Part shown: positions 1 to 7,890 of the stretch, piece after piece
How positions within the stretch are numbered: position 1 is the stretch's first letter
Layout: each line of letters begins with the position of its first letter
DNA from: Bacteroidia bacterium
Lineage (GTDB): Bacteria > Bacteroidota > Bacteroidia > AKYH767-A > OLB10
Assembly (NCBI GenBank): GCA_016788065.1
Contig: JAEUTI010000044.1
Location: 43,243 to 107,242, forward strand
DNA length: 64,000 bases
Direction of reading: 5' to 3'
Translations under genes and position numbers: made by a program
The notes under the pieces: generated by a model
Database searches by the model: none
What the model was told of the DNA's origin: nothing
The model's input: the letters and a program-made list of their open reading frames with translations, nothing else

Positions 1-309
1 TTATTTGCAACATCTATTAATCAGTTAATTGATATTAAAACAGAACGCGACATAGCCATCTCAAATCATGTTCCGGAAATAGTGCTACTCGGTTTATTAT
101 TGTTTGCTGCTTTAGCAATTGGGATATTAGGTTATGGCAACGGATTGGCTGCAACACATGCAAGGTATCCGGCTGTGATATTATGCGTTGTAATAACCTT
201 ATCATTTATTCTTATTATTGATCTCGACCGCCCAAACCGTGGATTAACTCAGGTTAGTCAGGAAAGCATGGTTGATTTAATGAATGTTATTAATCAGGTA
301 AATATGTGA
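1..309 (+). CDS. C-terminal part of a DUF4239 (bestrophin-like) membrane protein, truncated by the window edge
   Basis: The frame is open from base 1 to a TGA at 307-309, so this is the last 102 residues of a longer protein. Two hydrophobic segments are visible (around VLLGLLLFAALAIGILGY and AVILCVVITLSFILIIDL). They are followed by the sequence LDRPNRGLTQVSQ, which I recognise as the usual ending of DUF4239 / bestrophin-like inner-membrane proteins. The family's function is poorly known. The gene is convergent with RNase R. The N-terminus and promoter lie outside the window. Confidence 0.7.
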   Translation, partial: LFATSINQLIDIKTERDIAISNHVPEIVLLGLLLFAALAIGILGYGNGLAATHARYPAVILCVVITLSFILIIDLDRPNRGLTQVSQESMVDLMNVINQVNM

Positions 310-449
310 TGCAATTATCAAGAACAGCTATACTATAGCTAAATCAGTGAAAATTATTTATAGTATTTTTCTTTGGTTCTTGTCAAACCCAGATACCTTG
401 TGGAGTCTATCACCTATAGTGGGAAGTTAAATAAAACCAGATTTTACCC

Positions 450-2708
450 CTACCGTCGCTTACGTTTCAACGCATGCTTTGGAGGCGTTTTTTTAGTTCT
501 TCGTTCTTCCGTTTCTACTTGTTCTGCCAGTAAAAAGTCGATTTGTTTTTTAACCAGGTCGGTATTTTTTATTTCAACACGAACCTCATCACCCAAGCGA
601 AAGACTTTACCTAACCTGTGACCAATGATGCAGTAGTTCTTCTCATCCAGTTCGTAAAAATCGTTTCCAATGTCACGCAAACGAACCAATCCTTCACATT
701 TGCTTTCCGTTAATTCAACATAAAATCCCCATTCAGTAACACCCGAAATAAGTCCATCGAACACAACACCTTTCTTGTCCTGTAAGTATTGCACCTGTTT
801 GTATTTAATGGAGGCTCTTTCAGCTTCAGAGGCACGGATTTCCATATTGGTGGAATGTTGACACATCTCTTCATAATCTTTTGCATCCACAGATTTTCCT
901 GCATGGAGATACAAATCAAGCAGACGATGAACTAAAACATCCGGATAACGGCGAATAGGTGAAGTGAAATGTGTGTAGTAGTCGAATGCTAAACCGTAAT
1001 GCCCAATGTTTTCAGTTGTATAAACAGCTTTTGCCATTGTACGTATTGCGAGCTGCTCCAAAACATTTTGCTCTCTTTTACCACGCACATCACTCATAAG
1101 CTGATTGAGTGAATGAGCTACTTCTTTTTCATTTCGCGTGTTTATCTGGTAACCAAATTTTCCTGCAAACAAAGAGAAGTTCTGTAATTTTTCAGGAACC
1201 GGAGAATCGTGAATCCGGTAAACAAAGGTTGGCGCTTTTGAAGCATGACCACTTCCTTTTACTTTTTTACCCGCATGATGCTTTCCTATAAACTCCGCTA
1301 CTTTACGATTTGCAAGCAACATGAATTCTTCAATCAGTTTATTGGAATCTTTGTTTTCTTTCGTGTAAACACCGGTAGGATTTCCCTTTTCATCAAGACG
1401 GAATTTTACCTCTACCTTTTCAAATGTTATTGCACCTTGTTTAAATCTTCCGGCACGTAATTTTTTTGCTAAAGTATCCAGCAGTAATATTTCGTTAACC
1501 AAAGTGCCTTCCTTTTTTTCTATGACTTCCTGCGCTTCTTCATAAGAGAACCGTTTATCGGAATGAATTACTGTTCTTCCAAACCATTCATCCAGTACAT
1601 TGGCATCAGAATCTATATGAAATATTGCTGAGTAACATAGTTTATCTTCATTGGGACGGAGTGAACAAACATGGTTGGAAAGTTTTTCCGGTAGCATAGG
1701 GATAACACGATCCACAAGGTATACAGATGTTCCTCTTTCAAATGCTTCTTCATCCATACTCATTCCCTGACGCAGATAATGCGAAACATCAGCAATATGA
1801 ATTCCTATTTCCCACTTATTTTCTTCCAGTTTTTGTACAGAGAGTGCATCATCAAAATCCTTTGCATCTACAGGATCAATCGTAAACGTGGTAATGCCAC
1901 GCATATCACGACGTTTTTTTATTTCTGCAGCCGGAATCTCGTAAGGAATTTTCTCCGCTTCATCTTCAACTTCCTTTGGAAAGCGTAACGGAAAACCATA
2001 CTCCACCAAAATGGCATTCATTTCGGTATTGTTATCACCCGCATCACCAAGAACTTCAATTATTTCTCCGGTAGGATTTTTTGTTTCCTCCAGCCACTCG
2101 GTAATTCTGGCAACAGCCTTCTGACCATGTTTGGCTCCATTGAGCTTTGACAGCGGAATAAAAATATCGATATTCGATTTGTTGCTGTCGGGGACTAAAA
2201 ATGCAAATTTTGGAAGAATTTGTATCGTTCCTGCGAATTCATTCTTAGCTCTTTTAATAACCTCAACTACTTCACCTTCCTGCCTTTTCGAGGAGCGTTT
2301 GGCATAAAGCAGCACTTTCACGGTGTCGCCATTCATAGCAGTACCGGTATTCCGAGGAGCAATTACGATATCATCTTCGAAATTTTCGTTCATAACATAG
2401 GCTGCCCCCGAGACTGTTATATCTATAACACCCTCAATATAAAGCTGTTCCGGAATCGCACGAAAACGGCCGGTATCAACTTCCTGCAGTTCACCATCCA
2501 AAACCATTTGTGCCATTGCAGTCAGCAATTGCGCTCTGTTGGCAGATGGGTCATCGATAAACAAAAAACGGTCGGCAATGGCAGGATCCAGTTGCCTTAT
2601 GAGTTTCGATACTTGTTTGTAATTGAGGTTCCTGGTTGGATGCTTCTTGAAAACACTCAGAATTGCCTTTTTAAGAATGCCGGATTCCCCGGTTGTTTTT
2701 TTTGTCAT
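450..2708 (-). CDS. rnr: ribonuclease R (RNase II/RNB family 3'-5' exoribonuclease)
   Basis: This 752-residue protein has the full RNase R architecture. An N-terminal winged-helix-like segment covers about residues 15-75 and cold-shock OB domains about 80-220. The RNB catalytic domain covers about 265-590, with the acidic metal-binding motif TIDPVDAKDFDDAL. An S1 RNA-binding domain lies near 640-720, and a Lys/Arg-rich tail ends in HALKRKRR. RNase R degrades structured RNA processively from the 3' end and takes part in rRNA and tRNA quality control. The length matches the family. The ATG at 2708 has a TATCTTTG promoter element 16 nt upstream. The gene stands alone on its strand. Confidence 0.96.
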   Translation of the reverse strand: MTKKTTGESGILKKAILSVFKKHPTRNLNYKQVSKLIRQLDPAIADRFLFIDDPSANRAQLLTAMAQMVLDGELQEVDTGRFRAIPEQLYIEGVIDITVSGAAYVMNENFEDDIVIAPRNTGTAMNGDTVKVLLYAKRSSKRQEGEVVEVIKRAKNEFAGTIQILPKFAFLVPDSNKSNIDIFIPLSKLNGAKHGQKAVARITEWLEETKNPTGEIIEVLGDAGDNNTEMNAILVEYGFPLRFPKEVEDEAEKIPYEIPAAEIKKRRDMRGITTFTIDPVDAKDFDDALSVQKLEENKWEIGIHIADVSHYLRQGMSMDEEAFERGTSVYLVDRVIPMLPEKLSNHVCSLRPNEDKLCYSAIFHIDSDANVLDEWFGRTVIHSDKRFSYEEAQEVIEKKEGTLVNEILLLDTLAKKLRAGRFKQGAITFEKVEVKFRLDEKGNPTGVYTKENKDSNKLIEEFMLLANRKVAEFIGKHHAGKKVKGSGHASKAPTFVYRIHDSPVPEKLQNFSLFAGKFGYQINTRNEKEVAHSLNQLMSDVRGKREQNVLEQLAIRTMAKAVYTTENIGHYGLAFDYYTHFTSPIRRYPDVLVHRLLDLYLHAGKSVDAKDYEEMCQHSTNMEIRASEAERASIKYKQVQYLQDKKGVVFDGLISGVTEWGFYVELTESKCEGLVRLRDIGNDFYELDEKNYCIIGHRLGKVFRLGDEVRVEIKNTDLVKKQIDFLLAEQVETEERRTKKTPPKHALKRKRR

Positions 2709-2724
2709 GTTTGAAAAATATAGC

Positions 2725-2732
2725 CAAAGATA
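2725..2732 (-). promoter_or_regulatory. -7 promoter element of rnr (TATCTTTG)
   Basis: On the minus strand this reads TATCTTTG, a perfect match to the Bacteroidota -7 consensus TAnnTTTG. It lies 16 nt before the rnr ATG, which implies a 5' leader of only about ten bases. No experimental start site is known. Confidence 0.6.
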
Positions 2733-2831
2733 AGCAGCTTGCTATCGTTTTTATGCAAGGCTCTTATATGATATTAACAATTGAACGTTAGCTATGTTAC
2801 TATTGTTATGCGGTATTTCATAAGAAATAGT

Positions 2832-2839
2832 TAAATTTG
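2832..2839 (+). promoter_or_regulatory. -7 promoter element (TAAATTTG) almost abutting the biotin carrier gene
   Basis: TAAATTTG matches TAnnTTTG, and only four bases separate it from the ATG at 2844. Transcription would begin at or within a base or two of the start codon, so the mRNA is predicted to be leaderless. The same four-base gap occurs at 6352 and 53487. Confidence 0.6.
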
Positions 2840-2843
2840 CTTT

Positions 2844-3350
2844 ATGATTTACAAAGCCACTATAAACGATAAACGCGAAATATCGGTCGATTTGCAATCG
2901 GATGGAACGGTACTTTTAGATGGTAAAACCACAGCTCCTGATGTTTCTCAAATAAAGGAAGGAATATACCATATCATTCACGGGCACAAATCTTTTAACT
3001 CCGAAGTGATTAAGTATGATAAGGAAGAGCGCTTGTTACATATCCGCGTCAACAACAATGTCTACAAAGTTCAGTTACGCGATCGGTTTGATGTTTTGCT
3101 TCATGAACTTGGTATGGATGCAGCGAAATCAAAGAAGGTATCCGAGTTAAAAGCTCCAATGCCAGGTTTGGTTGTGGAAGTTTGCGTAAGTGAAGGTCAG
3201 GATGTTAAAAAAGGAGATAAACTCGTGGTGCTTGAAGCTATGAAAATGGAGAATATCCTGAAAGCTCCTGCCGATGCAGTTGTTAAAAAAATAAGTATTA
3301 CTAAAGGTCAAACAGTTGAGAAAAACGAAGCTTTAATCTTATTCGTTTAA
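2844..3350 (+). CDS. biotin carboxyl carrier protein (acyl-CoA carboxylase biotin subunit)
   Basis: This 168-residue protein has a C-terminal biotinyl/lipoyl attachment domain (about residues 100-168). It contains the canonical EAMKMEN motif, whose second-position Lys is biotinylated, preceded by the conserved APMPG turn. The N-terminal ~90 residues resemble those of stand-alone biotin subunits of acetyl-/propionyl-CoA-type carboxylases in Bacteroidota. No carboxylase or carboxyltransferase subunit is encoded nearby, so the partner must lie elsewhere. The gene appears to be transcribed from its own promoter just upstream. The superoxide dismutase gene follows after 25 bp and may be co-transcribed. 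Confidence 0.9.
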   Translation: MIYKATINDKREISVDLQSDGTVLLDGKTTAPDVSQIKEGIYHIIHGHKSFNSEVIKYDKEERLLHIRVNNNVYKVQLRDRFDVLLHELGMDAAKSKKVSELKAPMPGLVVEVCVSEGQDVKKGDKLVVLEAMKMENILKAPADAVVKKISITKGQTVEKNEALILFV

Positions 3351-3375
3351 ACGTATAAATTAAAATACATACCCT

Positions 3376-4098
3376 ATGGAAAAGTCGAGGAGAAAATTTA
3401 TCAGAAATGCTGCCTTATTAACGGTAGCGGGAGCAGGGTTGCGACTGGTTGGCACACAAGCTTTCGCAGATAGTCCACAGGACGATGGTGGATTTTTATT
3501 TAAGCTTCCGGCATTGCCCTATGGTGCTGCTGCATTAGAGCCATACATCGATACACAAACGATGGAAATACATCATGGGAAACACCATAAGGCGTATGTT
3601 GATAATTTGAATAAGGCTTTGAAAGGTTCCGGACTTACCAGTGATTCATTGGAAGATCTGATGAAGAATATTTCGAAACATAGCGTGGCTATACGAAATA
3701 ATGGAGGTGGTCATTATAATCACAGTTTATTCTGGAAGTTGATGAAGCCTGCAGGTGGAGGAAATCCGGATGGGCAAATTGCAGAAGCAATCAATAATTC
3801 ATTTGGAAGTTTCAAAATAATGCAGGAACAATTTAATGCAGCTGCAACCACACGTTTTGGATCCGGTTGGGCATGGTTGATTGCTGATAAGGGAAAATTA
3901 ACTATTACATCGACAGCAAATCAGGATAATCCGTTGATGGATATTGCTGAAGTAAAAGGAACACCACTACTTGCATTAGATGTTTGGGAGCACGCATATT
4001 ATTTAAAGTATCAGAACAAGCGAGCCGATTATGTGAATGCCTTTTGGAATGTAGTTAATTGGGAGCAGGTTAACAGCTTATTGAAGGCGGTTAAGTAA
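3376..4098 (+). CDS. Fe/Mn superoxide dismutase with a Tat export signal
   Basis: This 240-residue protein converts superoxide to hydrogen peroxide and oxygen. The N-terminus carries a twin-arginine signal (SRRKFIR followed by a hydrophobic stretch and an Ala-x-Ala-like cleavage site near residue 32), so the enzyme is probably exported folded with its metal. The mature part shows all Fe/Mn-SOD metal ligands: the His in EIHHGKHHKAYVDN, the His in HYNHSLFW, and the Asp and His of DVWEHAYY. Typical cytosolic SODs are about 200 residues and lack the leader. It follows the biotin carrier gene by 25 bp. I cannot tell Fe from Mn specificity by eye. Confidence 0.94.
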   Translation: MEKSRRKFIRNAALLTVAGAGLRLVGTQAFADSPQDDGGFLFKLPALPYGAAALEPYIDTQTMEIHHGKHHKAYVDNLNKALKGSGLTSDSLEDLMKNISKHSVAIRNNGGGHYNHSLFWKLMKPAGGGNPDGQIAEAINNSFGSFKIMQEQFNAAATTRFGSGWAWLIADKGKLTITSTANQDNPLMDIAEVKGTPLLALDVWEHAYYLKYQNKRADYVNAFWNVVNWEQVNSLLKAVK

Positions 4099-4112
4099 AA
4101 TCTTTTTAAATT

Positions 4113-4853
4113 ATGCGTATGAATTTTATCCGGACAAGTTTAATTGTCTTTTTACTGATTTTTCTGAACATCATTTCTTATGGTCAGAATGGCAAAGGTT
4201 ATATGTTAATTGCTATCAGTCCTGATGATGCCATCATTCGGCTGGATACAGCGCTGTTTGTCCAGAAAAAATCACACATGGTTGTCGATACCGGCACTTA
4301 TGTGATCAGAGCCTGGGCGCCTAAAACGGTTATGATTACCGACACGATTCATATTACAGAAGGTCGCAGTGTATTGTTCCGGAAAAAATTGGAATATAGC
4401 GATGCATACAAAAAGCACAGGAAAGCAATTCATGCATATAATATGAAGAAATATGTTCCGGCAACAGTAACTGTATGCGCATCACTTTTCTATATAGGCA
4501 TGTATGGCAAATTTTACAGAGAAGCTAAGAACAATTACTTAGAAAAGGCACTGGAAAGTAAAGCTGTCTACGAAAATGCTACCGATATTCAGGAAATACA
4601 GACCTACAAAGAAGCTTACAACATGTACAAAAGTAAGTATGATAAATCTATTGATAAAGCAAACAAAACTTTGAGTCAGGCAAAAATTGTGATACCTGTT
4701 GCAGCTGCAATTTCCGGGGCAATGTTTTATTATTCATTGCGACTCACTAAACCGGTTTTTAAAGAAACGCCTATGCTTGCAGATATGACATTTGATTATG
4801 AGCTATTAGGACAGACTCCGGGTCCACGAGTTAATTTTAACGTAAAATTTTGA
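4113..4853 (+). CDS. exported PEGA-like protein with two membrane segments, function unknown
   Basis: This 246-residue protein starts with a signal peptide (cleaved near SYGQ, residues 23-26). A PEGA-like beta segment follows (about residues 30-95), with the feature of a tethered ligand-free surface domain (ISPDDAIIRLDTA...GTYVIRAWAPK). Next come a hydrophobic segment near 115-135, a charged coiled-coil-like stretch near 140-190 and a second hydrophobic segment near 195-212. The gene follows the SOD gene by 14 bp and overlaps the start of the next gene, so it is probably part of the same operon. PEGA domains are usually found in envelope proteins. The specific role is unknown. Confidence 0.75.
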   Translation: MRMNFIRTSLIVFLLIFLNIISYGQNGKGYMLIAISPDDAIIRLDTALFVQKKSHMVVDTGTYVIRAWAPKTVMITDTIHITEGRSVLFRKKLEYSDAYKKHRKAIHAYNMKKYVPATVTVCASLFYIGMYGKFYREAKNNYLEKALESKAVYENATDIQEIQTYKEAYNMYKSKYDKSIDKANKTLSQAKIVIPVAAAISGAMFYYSLRLTKPVFKETPMLADMTFDYELLGQTPGPRVNFNVKF

Positions 4854-5266
4854 TGATGAAAAATAGCATTACCATCGGACTATTATTCATTTCTTTTTGT
4901 ACTTTACTTTTTAGTAGTTGTGAAAAGAAAGAAAACGAATTAGAGAATCTTACTCTTTTTAATGCTTTTGATACTGATAGCGGAATAGAGCTTCTCACTA
5001 TCGATAGTGTTCAACGCGGGTATGGATCAACGAATTTTATCAAAGGATACTTTCATCTCAATACAACCTACGTAGATACTGCTTTATTGCATCGGATAAT
5101 TCTATACCGGGATGGTACAGAAAAAGCCAGATTGTCGCCGGGAAATTTTACTTTTTTCGGAGATATTACAGCAATTCCTGGAGCAACATATAACTACCAG
5201 CTTTCATTAATTATGAAAGATAGTTCATATACAAAAGTGACACAGCCTTATGTGATACTCTTTTAG
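4853..5266 (+). CDS. small lipoprotein, function unknown
   Basis: This protein of about 137 residues has a lipoprotein signal peptide and lipobox (LLFSSCEKK, Cys near residue 23). I placed the start at the ATG at 4853, which overlaps the TGA of the preceding gene by one base (TGATG, translational coupling). A longer reading would start at TTG 4850, and another ATG lies at 4856. The mature part is beta-rich (IILYRDGTEKARLSPGNFTF), suggesting a small fibronectin-like fold. It is convergent with the PfkB kinase. Confidence 0.7.
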   Translation: MMKNSITIGLLFISFCTLLFSSCEKKENELENLTLFNAFDTDSGIELLTIDSVQRGYGSTNFIKGYFHLNTTYVDTALLHRIILYRDGTEKARLSPGNFTFFGDITAIPGATYNYQLSLIMKDSSYTKVTQPYVILF

Positions 5267-5317
5267 TACAATAAGATTTGTAAAGGTATTAAGAAAAGTA
5301 CCACAATTTAAAACGAG

Positions 5318-6241
5318 TTACACCAACGTAATATCGAACTGAACCAGATCAACAAATTCCTGTACGCGGCTTTCCACTTCTTCCTGATCAAGATTTATAA
5401 TTCTTTCCGTACCGAATTTTTCTACACAAAAGGATGCCATTGCCGAGCCGAAAATAATTCCGCGTTTCATATTTTCGAATGAAACATCTTTGGTTCTTGC
5501 AAGATAGCCAATAAAACCACCAGCGAAAGTATCACCTGCACCTGTTGGATCGAATACATCTTCCAAAGGTAATGCCGGAGCGAAAAACACTTGTTCTTTA
5601 TTAAACAACAAAGCACCGTGTTCACCTTTTTTGATGATCAGATACTTGGGTCCCATTTTCAAAATTTTCTGTGCAGCTTTAACAAGTGAATATTCATTTG
5701 ATAGCTGACGTGCTTCTGCATCATTAATAGTAAGCACATCTACCATGGCAATTGCTTTCATCAGATCATCCATGGCAGTTTCCATCCAGAAATTCATGGT
5801 ATCCATGACAATTAATTTCGGATGTTCACGCAACGATTGCATTACTTTCATCTGAATGGAAGGCATCAGATTTCCAAGCATCAAAAAGGTACAATCCTGA
5901 TAGGATTCCGGAATTACCGGCTCAAAAGTCATTAACACATTTAATTCAGTAGCCAGTGTATCGCGGGTATTCATATCGTTATGATAACGACCTGCCCAAA
6001 AGAACGATTTTTCACCTTTCTTTATCTGCAAACCTTCAGTACGAATACCATGTTCATTTAATTGATCGATGGTAGCCTGTGGGAAATCGTCGCCGACAAC
6101 CGACACCAGATTAATATCCTGCGTAAAGTAAGATGCAGCCAAAGAAGCATAAGTGGCAGCTCCGCCAATAATTTTATCGGTTTTTCCGAAAGGTGTTTCG
6201 ATGGCATCAAAAGCCACGGTTCCAACTACTAATAAGCTCAT
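5318..6241 (-). CDS. PfkB-family carbohydrate/nucleoside kinase
   Basis: This 307-residue protein has the two PfkB signatures. The N-terminal glycine motif is GGAATYASLAAS (substrate side), and the C-terminal motif is DPTGAGDTFAGGFIGYL, where the Asp of GAGD is the catalytic base. The family phosphorylates sugars, nucleosides or related alcohols with ATP in the cytosol. The substrate cannot be deduced from the sequence. The gene is monocistronic, with a TACCTTTG promoter element about 50 nt upstream. It is convergent with the lipoprotein gene. Confidence 0.9.
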   Translation of the reverse strand: MSLLVVGTVAFDAIETPFGKTDKIIGGAATYASLAASYFTQDINLVSVVGDDFPQATIDQLNEHGIRTEGLQIKKGEKSFFWAGRYHNDMNTRDTLATELNVLMTFEPVIPESYQDCTFLMLGNLMPSIQMKVMQSLREHPKLIVMDTMNFWMETAMDDLMKAIAMVDVLTINDAEARQLSNEYSLVKAAQKILKMGPKYLIIKKGEHGALLFNKEQVFFAPALPLEDVFDPTGAGDTFAGGFIGYLARTKDVSFENMKRGIIFGSAMASFCVEKFGTERIINLDQEEVESRVQEFVDLVQFDITLV

Positions 6242-6292
6242 TTTTAGTGTTTTATGTCTCTGTTTAATCAGAGGTTATTGATTTTCAGCACG

Positions 6293-6300
6293 CAAAGGTA
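6293..6300 (-). promoter_or_regulatory. -7 promoter element of the PfkB kinase gene (TACCTTTG)
   Basis: This is a minus-strand perfect match to TAnnTTTG, 51 nt before the ATG at 6241. Confidence 0.55.
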
Positions 6301-6351
6301 TTAAATTAGGGTGTTTCCACAAGAATTGGGGCATATGTTAATTGGGCTAAT

Positions 6352-6359
6352 TAATTTTG
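6352..6359 (+). promoter_or_regulatory. -7 promoter element (TAATTTTG), predicted leaderless start
   Basis: TAATTTTG matches TAnnTTTG and ends four bases before the ATG at 6364, so the transcript is predicted to start at the initiation codon. Confidence 0.55.
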
Positions 6360-6363
6360 CAAG

Positions 6364-6888
6364 ATGAGAACAGGGATCAGAACCGTATTTATAGCCTTAG
6401 CCATTTTATTGATTGCTCCATTTTTTAACGCCTCTTGCTTTGCTCAGAAGCTGGACTCATACACCACAAAAGCAGGATGGGAAATAAAACCAGGTGATAC
6501 GCTTTCACTAGGAGTGGGGTCGTTACCGGATGGCAGGTATGATTTTATTTATTCGGGATTGGCAGTTACAATTTTTGAAACTCTTGCCGCGGAAGAAGGT
6601 TTTGATCCTGCATTACAACCGGGCTCCGAAGGCGCATTAGTTGTGGTGAGTAAAATCCGTAAGAAGGGAGATCAGGTGATGGCATATTTTATTATTGAAG
6701 AAATGGGAGGTTATCTCATCGAAATCGAAAATGCCATTCAGTCGTGTGAACTTGCCTTTTGCAGACCAGAAGGATATCTCACACAGCAGGAATTTGAAAA
6801 GCTGATACTCATTAACGATGCTGCTGCAGAAGGCCGTATAACTCCGGAAAAGCGGATCGAATTGCGGAAGGAGTTGTTGGGGAGGTGA
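6364..6888 (+). CDS. small secreted protein with a SHOCT-like C-terminus, function unknown
   Basis: This 174-residue protein has a signal peptide (hydrophobic residues 8-25, cleavage near CFAQ). The middle is beta-rich (GDTLSLGVGSLPDGRYDFIYSG) with no motif I recognise. The last ~30 residues (EFEKLILINDAAAEGRITPE... RKELLG) resemble a SHOCT short helical domain ("x-I-T-x-E-E-x-x-x-x-K-x-x-L-L"). SHOCT domains usually occur as oligomerisation tags on envelope proteins. The stop codon is 3 bp from the stop of the convergent HTH gene. Confidence 0.75.
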   Translation: MRTGIRTVFIALAILLIAPFFNASCFAQKLDSYTTKAGWEIKPGDTLSLGVGSLPDGRYDFIYSGLAVTIFETLAAEEGFDPALQPGSEGALVVVSKIRKKGDQVMAYFIIEEMGGYLIEIENAIQSCELAFCRPEGYLTQQEFEKLILINDAAAEGRITPEKRIELRKELLGR

Positions 6889-6891
6889 GGA

Positions 6892-7425
6892 CTACACAAT
6901 TGAAATTCTAAGATGTTTATTCAAGCCGGCTTCAATTAGTTTTTTCAATGTCATAATTTCAACATCCTGTTGATTATTTTCAAGTCGTGTAATATAGGTT
7001 CTTGACGTTCCGGCAGATTCCGCAACTTCCACTTGTGATTTCTTTGCTTTTAGGCGTGCCTTTCGAAACATTTCACCAATTGAGAAACTCATAGATGAGT
7101 CCAAATCACTTAGCTCGAATAAAGTATCAGCACCAATTTGGTAAGGGACCTGTCGTTTAAGATTGTTCTTGCCTGTTATGCACACTTCTACATTCTCCCA
7201 TGCCAGAGAATGATTAATGACTGTTACCTTTGCAAATTCAATTGGGCTTAAGAGTTTATATTCAACATCGTTTTTTTTGATTTTCCATTTGTCATTAAAA
7301 ATTTTCCAGAAGTCAATAATTCTATCTTCACCATTGCTAAACAAGACAGAGATTTTTAAATCTTTTTTGTTAATGTTATTTATCTTTAGAATTTTAGGAA
7401 TCCGCTTAGATTTATTCCTTTTCAT
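6892..7425 (-). CDS. DUF2442-like domain fused to an XRE-family HTH regulator
   Basis: This 177-residue protein has two parts. Residues ~10-85 resemble DUF2442 (VLFSNGEDRIIDFWKI... SPIEFAKVTVINHSLAWENV). Residues ~115-175 form an XRE/Cro helix-turn-helix (FRKARLKAKKSQVEVAESAG ... YITRLENNQQDVEIMTLKKL). The gene follows the DUF4160 gene after 37 bp on the same strand. DUF4160/DUF2442 pairs are common in mobile gene pools and look like small two-gene addiction or defence-type modules, but their activity is not established. The HTH probably represses the operon through the palindrome over the upstream promoter. Confidence 0.8.
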   Translation of the reverse strand: MKRNKSKRIPKILKINNINKKDLKISVLFSNGEDRIIDFWKIFNDKWKIKKNDVEYKLLSPIEFAKVTVINHSLAWENVEVCITGKNNLKRQVPYQIGADTLFELSDLDSSMSFSIGEMFRKARLKAKKSQVEVAESAGTSRTYITRLENNQQDVEIMTLKKLIEAGLNKHLRISIV

Positions 7426-7462
7426 TATGATGTCGTATTAGATTGTGTACAATTTCATATTT

Positions 7463-7738
7463 TCAACTTTCCCGCTTTTTTCTGTAATTTTCAGGATTTA
7501 ATGTCGGATTCAATTCATAAAAGTTTTTTTCTGCTCGCATCCTGTTATCGGCTACCCTCAACCATTGTTGAACAATTTTGAGCTTCTTTGCAGGACGAAA
7601 TCCTTTAATTAGTTTACCCGATCTTATTTCGATTATTGCTTCATGATCTCCATAGAATGCATGAATGTGCGGCAGCAGATGATCCCTGCTATAAATTACC
7701 AGACTAACACCGGCTATATTTTCTAATTCCGGTGCCAT
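7463..7738 (-). CDS. DUF4160 protein, first gene of a DUF4160/DUF2442 pair
   Basis: This 91-residue protein carries the DUF4160 hallmarks: VIYSRDHLLPHIHAFYGDHEA and, near residues 35-60, a strand-rich core ending with RPAKKLKIVQQWL. DUF4160 is typically about 80-100 residues and encoded next to a DUF2442 protein, as here. Its biochemical role is unknown. The C-terminal helix is Arg/Lys-rich. The gene has its own TACATTTG promoter element 12 nt upstream. Confidence 0.85.
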   Translation of the reverse strand: MAPELENIAGVSLVIYSRDHLLPHIHAFYGDHEAIIEIRSGKLIKGFRPAKKLKIVQQWLRVADNRMRAEKNFYELNPTLNPENYRKKRES

Positions 7739-7750
7739 TAGTGTTTAACG

Positions 7751-7771
7751 CAAATGTACCTAATTAGATAC
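7751..7771 (-). promoter_or_regulatory. promoter with overlapping palindromic operator for the DUF4160/DUF2442-HTH operon
   Basis: Minus-strand TACATTTG (7751-7758) is a -7 element. It overlaps a 16-bp near-perfect palindrome at 7756-7771 (gtacctaattagatac, one mismatched pair). A dimeric XRE repressor bound there would block the promoter, consistent with autoregulation by the operon's HTH protein. This is inference from position and symmetry. Confidence 0.45.
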
Positions 7772-7890
7772 ATATAGTCAAGATTTTTTGAGAGATTATT
7801 CAAAATATGGAGATAGGAGATTAATTGGAAATATAATTCTGGAACCTATGACAATTATATTATGGCACAATTTGCTTGTTTTGCAATATT

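Noticed and set aside
2220..2714. Plus-strand open frame of 164 codons
   Set aside because: It is antisense to rnr, with no domain or promoter; a shadow of the real gene.
4850..4852. TTG start for the 4.85-kb lipoprotein
   Set aside because: An in-frame ATG follows at once at 4853 and overlaps the previous stop, so TTG is unnecessary.
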